Shown here in pieces: positions 13,479 through 16,074 of a stretch of 16,074 nucleotides of DNA (its first letter is position 1; each line of letters opens with the position of its first letter). Origin of the DNA: an uncultured Fretibacterium sp. (GTDB lineage Bacteria > Synergistota > Synergistia > Synergistales > Aminobacteriaceae); NCBI RefSeq assembly GCF_963548695.1, contig NZ_CAUUWA010000053.1, positions 1-16,074 of the forward strand, read 5' to 3'. Made by a program: the position numbers and the translations under genes. Under the pieces are notes generated by a model. That model was not told the DNA's origin. It made no database searches and saw nothing but the letters and a program-made list of their open reading frames with translations.

Positions 13479-14332
13479 ACGCTCCCCTCCAGCACCGAGC
13501 GGTACATCGCCTCGAGGGAGTCCGCGCAGTCCGAGGCGGAATAGCGGGTCTTGATCGCATGCCGGGCGGAGATGGCCAATGCCCGTCCTTTCTCGGAAAG
13601 AGCCTGGTTTATGGCATCTTTCCAGGCATCCTCCCCGTCCTCCCCGACGGAAAAATAGCCCTCGTCGCCCAACAGGGAGTGAAGATAAGGGGTATCCGGC
13701 CCCACCACGGCCAGCCCCTGCATCGTCATGGCGGCGGCATGAAGGGCCTCCGAGGGCCCGTCGCCGGATACGAAACAGCCGCTCTTGGCCGCCGACGCAC
13801 CGACGCGTCCCGTCCCCAGGTCCACGACCGGACAGCTCAGCGCCGCAACGGCCTTGCGCAAAGGCGCACTCGCCGACTCCAGCTTTACGTAGACCGCACG
13901 GAATCCGTCGGGAGGAACGTCAACGGCCCCCTCCGTGTGAACGAGACGAGACTCGAAAGTCGGCTTGATGACGGTCTCCCCATCATCGGCCTGTTCCGTA
14001 AATATACGAGAGGGATGCCCTCTCCAGACTGGATTGGGACGCCAGGACGTGTGCACGGTCCGGGAGCGCACCCTCACAAGGCCCCACCAGCGGGGGGCCT
14101 CGCCCCAGAGATGCCACAGGGCGCCTGTCGAGGAGAGGATTAGCCGCATCCGTTCCAGCAGCGTCAGAGCCCTCCACGAGAGGACTCCATCGAGACAGAA
14201 ATCCGTCGTGCCCCCATCCGTATAGATGGACAGGCCGACGCCGCGGGCCCTCAGTGCGGCCCCCATGTTGCCGATCATCGCCCTTTCCCAGGGATGGGCG
14301 ATCTTTGATGCATACCAAATGCAGGGAACCAT
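13475..14332 (-). CDS. Glycosyltransferase, GT4/GT-B-like
   Basis: The product is 285 residues, shorter than the usual 350-400 for GT4 enzymes. The C-terminal half carries the donor-binding pattern GDGPSEALHAAAMTMQGLAV followed by VGPDTPYLHSLLG and a closing helix (KTRYSASDCADSLEAMYR). This is typical of retaining GT-B glycosyltransferases, with the Glu of PSEALH as the nucleotide-sugar-phosphate-binding residue. The N-terminal half has MVPCIWYASKIAHPWERAM and LWHLWGEAPRWW and may bind the acceptor. GGAGG lies 5 bases before ATG 14332. It follows tyrS by 52 bases and overlaps the acyltransferase gene by 4 bases, so it probably sugars a lipid or LPS-core acceptor. The sugar is unknown. Confidence 0.75.
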   Translation of the reverse strand: MVPCIWYASKIAHPWERAMIGNMGAALRARGVGLSIYTDGGTTDFCLDGVLSWRALTLLERMRLILSSTGALWHLWGEAPRWWGLVRVRSRTVHTSWRPNPVWRGHPSRIFTEQADDGETVIKPTFESRLVHTEGAVDVPPDGFRAVYVKLESASAPLRKAVAALSCPVVDLGTGRVGASAAKSGCFVSGDGPSEALHAAAMTMQGLAVVGPDTPYLHSLLGDEGYFSVGEDGEDAWKDAINQALSEKGRALAISARHAIKTRYSASDCADSLEAMYRSVLEGSV

Positions 14333-14384
14333 CCGTACCTCCGTAACACTCTTTTTTGGGGGAAGTCCTCAGGGAGATGGGAAT

Positions 14385-15665
14385 CTACGAGAAGGCGACC
14401 AGATGGAACCGTTTGCGCCCGATCCGGACGAAAAGGTAACGGTCCCTTCCAAGCTCCTCCCGGGACACAGCCACTCCCTCGTCGGAGACCCGCGTCCCAT
14501 TCAGGGATACGCCGCCCTGCCGGATCGCCCTTTTCGCCTCTCCACGGCTTTCGAAGGCTCCGCAGGCCGTGAGCACGTCCAGCAAAGCCGCGGGCAGGTC
14601 CATTTTCACGTCGGTAAAGGGGACCTCCTCCCGAAGGGCCGCATAGGTCTCCTCGGTGAGGTCCGAGAGGTCGGCCTCCGCATCGAAGAGTACGGAGCTG
14701 GCCTTGACGACGCTGAGGGCCGCGCCCTCCCCATGGACGAGCCGCGTCGCCTCCAGGGCCAGACGGCGCTGGGCCGCCCGTCCCTCCGGTCGGGCCGTAT
14801 GACTCTCCATGAGGTCCCGAATCTCGTCCAACGGCAGGAAGGTGAAGAGCTTGAGGAGGCGCTCCACGTCCCTGTCGTCCGTGTTGAACCAGAACTGATA
14901 GAACCGGTATGGGCTGGTACGCCGGGGATCGAGCCACACCGCCCCCGCCTCGGTCTTGCCGAATTTCGTCCCGGACGCGGTAAGCAGGAGCGGTTGGGTC
15001 AGGCCGAAGACCTCGCCCCCCGTGGACTTCCGGACATAGTCCGACCCCGCCAGCAGATTCCCCTGCTGGTCGTTGCCGCCCATCTGGAGGCGGCAGCCAT
15101 GGGCCTCGTACAGGTGCCTGAAGTCCATGGCCTGGAGCAGGACGTAGGAGAACTCCGTGTAGGAGATGCCCTTCTCGGGGTCCTCCAGGCGGCTTCGCAC
15201 GTATTCCCTGGCGATGAGGCTGTTGACGGAGAAATATTTACCGACGTCCCGAAGGACCTCCAGAAACGAGTGGGAGGAAAGCCAGTCGTAGTTGTTAAGC
15301 AGCAGCGCGGAATTCGCTCCGCAGTCGAAGTCGAGGAAGTGCGCCAGCTGGGGGCGCACCCCCTCCACGTTGCGCCGTACCTCCTCCACCGTGATGAGGT
15401 TGCGCTCCCTGCTCTTCCCTGACGGGTCGCCGATCAGTCCGGTGCCGCCTCCAGCCAGCGCGATGGGACGATGTCCCGCACGCTGGAGCCATGCCAACGC
15501 CATCAAGGGGATCAGGTGACCGACGTGCAGACTGTCCGCCGTGGGGTCGAACCCGACATAGGCCGTGATCATCCCCTCGTCCATGACCTCGCGCAGCCTG
15601 TCCTCCGCATTGCACCACTCCACATAACCGCGGGACTGTAAAACATCAAAAGCCTTCTCCGGCAT
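14385..15665 (-). CDS. tyrS: Tyrosyl-tRNA synthetase
   Basis: TyrS charges tRNA-Tyr in the cytoplasm. The 426-residue product is the bacterial TyrRS type. It has Tyr36 in TAYVGFDPT, the HIGH motif as HVGH at 47-50, GGGTGLIGDPSGKS, the tyrosine-pocket motif LQMGGNDQQGN (about 193-203), and the KMSKS motif as KFGKT at 234-238. A C-terminal S4 RNA-binding domain covers about residues 360-420 (FESRGEAKRAIRQGGVSLNG). GGGAGGAG lies 7 bases before ATG 15665. A promoter with a short leader (about 75 bases) precedes it, too short for a T-box. The gene appears to head the tyrS-glycosyltransferase-acyltransferase transcript. Confidence 0.97.
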   Translation of the reverse strand: MPEKAFDVLQSRGYVEWCNAEDRLREVMDEGMITAYVGFDPTADSLHVGHLIPLMALAWLQRAGHRPIALAGGGTGLIGDPSGKSRERNLITVEEVRRNVEGVRPQLAHFLDFDCGANSALLLNNYDWLSSHSFLEVLRDVGKYFSVNSLIAREYVRSRLEDPEKGISYTEFSYVLLQAMDFRHLYEAHGCRLQMGGNDQQGNLLAGSDYVRKSTGGEVFGLTQPLLLTASGTKFGKTEAGAVWLDPRRTSPYRFYQFWFNTDDRDVERLLKLFTFLPLDEIRDLMESHTARPEGRAAQRRLALEATRLVHGEGAALSVVKASSVLFDAEADLSDLTEETYAALREEVPFTDVKMDLPAALLDVLTACGAFESRGEAKRAIRQGGVSLNGTRVSDEGVAVSREELGRDRYLFVRIGRKRFHLVAFS

Positions 15666-15746
15666 CTCTGTACTCCTCCCGCTCCGTCCTCGTCATCTTT
15701 CTCATAATCAGGGCGAAGCGTCGTTTTCTCCAAGTTCTCTCCTGAA

Positions 15747-15775
15747 ATTATAGCGAGAAAGCACCATTTTGTCCC
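15747..15775 (-). promoter_or_regulatory. Promoter of tyrS
   Basis: On the minus strand, GGGACA (15775-15770) and TATAAT (15752-15747) are 17 bases apart. The -10 is perfect and the -35 matches 4 of 6. The start site would be near 15740. Confidence 0.6.
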
Positions 15776-15818
15776 CCGGACTCCAGGGTAGTCCTTCCTC
15801 CGGAACCCAGGGGACAAA
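15768..15818. repeat. Nested inverted repeat overlapping the tyrS -35 box
   Basis: TTTGTCCCC (15768-15776) and GGGGACAAA (15810-15818) form perfect 9-bp arms. Inside are CCGGA (15776-15780) with TCCGG (15799-15803) and GGACT (15778-15782) with AGTCC (15790-15794). One arm covers the -35 element. There is no U-tract on either strand, so an operator or an RNA structure at the ferredoxin transcript end is more likely than an intrinsic terminator. Confidence 0.45.
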
Positions 15819-15854
15819 CATCGAAAGTTCAAAAAGAAAAACGGACCCTTCCTT

Positions 15855-16046
15855 TCATCCTGCTTTGATTGCCCCCACAGGGCAGGCCCTGAGGCAGCGC
15901 ATACAGCCGACGCACGCGGTCTCGTTCACCTCGGCGGCCCTCCCGGGGAGCGTCCGCATCGCCCCGACGGGGCAGGCTCTCCCGCACCGGCCGCAGGCCG
16001 TGCAGGCCTCCTTCCGAACGTGAGCCTTGAGTCCCGCTACGGACAT
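15855..16046 (-). CDS. Dicluster (2x[4Fe-4S]) ferredoxin-like protein
   Basis: This small protein of 63 residues has two CxxCxxCxxxCP cluster motifs: Cys15/18/21/25 in CTACGRCGRACP and Cys45/48/51/55 in CVGCMRCLRACP. That is the classic bacterial-type 8Fe ferredoxin, a low-potential electron carrier in anaerobes. ATG 16046 is the only plausible start because an in-frame TGA lies 9-12 bases upstream. GAGAGG sits nearly against the ATG, so the ribosome binding site is poor and coupling to an upstream gene (ending at that TGA) is possible. The upstream context is outside the window, so the partner enzyme is unknown. Confidence 0.85.
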   Translation of the reverse strand: MSVAGLKAHVRKEACTACGRCGRACPVGAMRTLPGRAAEVNETACVGCMRCLRACPVGAIKAG

Positions 16047-16074
16047 TCCTCTCGATCAGGGGAAGAGCTGCAAG

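Noticed and set aside
15666..15854. T-box leader for tyrS
   Set aside because: The predicted leader is about 75 bases and lacks the T-box core sequence and an antiterminator/terminator pair.

Overview
The window looks like a chromosomal segment of a high-GC, LPS-type diderm bacterium, most likely a member of the Synergistota (a Fretibacterium- or Synergistaceae-like organism). This is inferred from gene content, not from a database search. A Firmicutes-like division cluster (yggS, sepF, divIVA) sits in the same strand run as a lipid-A-type acyltransferase, queD/folE2 and tyrS. Several genes start with TTG or GTG, and neighbouring genes are very tightly packed.

Layout. Positions 1-2083 are an accessory-looking stretch. 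It holds the 3' end of an Rpn/PD-(D/E)XK family gene, a convergent gene for an exported protein whose signal peptide and mature part lie in different frames (214-842), an AT-rich divergent promoter region, and an exported protein of mosaic composition (1031-2083). The last joins an AT-rich, unrecognised N-terminal part to a GC-rich conserved C-terminal domain through a proline-rich linker. Next comes cobQ (cobyric acid synthase, 2234-3754, + strand).

Everything from 3762 to 16046 is on the minus strand. In transcription order, from high to low coordinates, it reads: dicluster ferredoxin, tyrS, glycosyltransferase, LpxL-type acyltransferase, queD, folE2, HlyD-like membrane protein, yggS, sepF, divIVA, recG, a PLP aminotransferase, and an AmrS-type radical SAM protein. 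Internal promoters are visible before tyrS, queD, sepF and the aminotransferase. An intrinsic terminator separates the aminotransferase from the radical SAM gene.

How the genes fit together. queD and folE2 (GTGA overlap) provide the first two steps from GTP toward queuosine. The glycosyltransferase and acyltransferase (TTGA overlap) look like an envelope lipid/glycan pair transcribed behind tyrS. The HlyD-like, yggS, sepF, divIVA and recG genes form a cell-division and maintenance cluster that lacks ylmG and ylmH. No tRNA, rRNA, CRISPR array or intact insertion sequence was seen. No clearly new multi-gene system was found. The most unusual items are the frameshifted exported protein, the mosaic exported protein, and the nested inverted-repeat element between recG and the aminotransferase gene.
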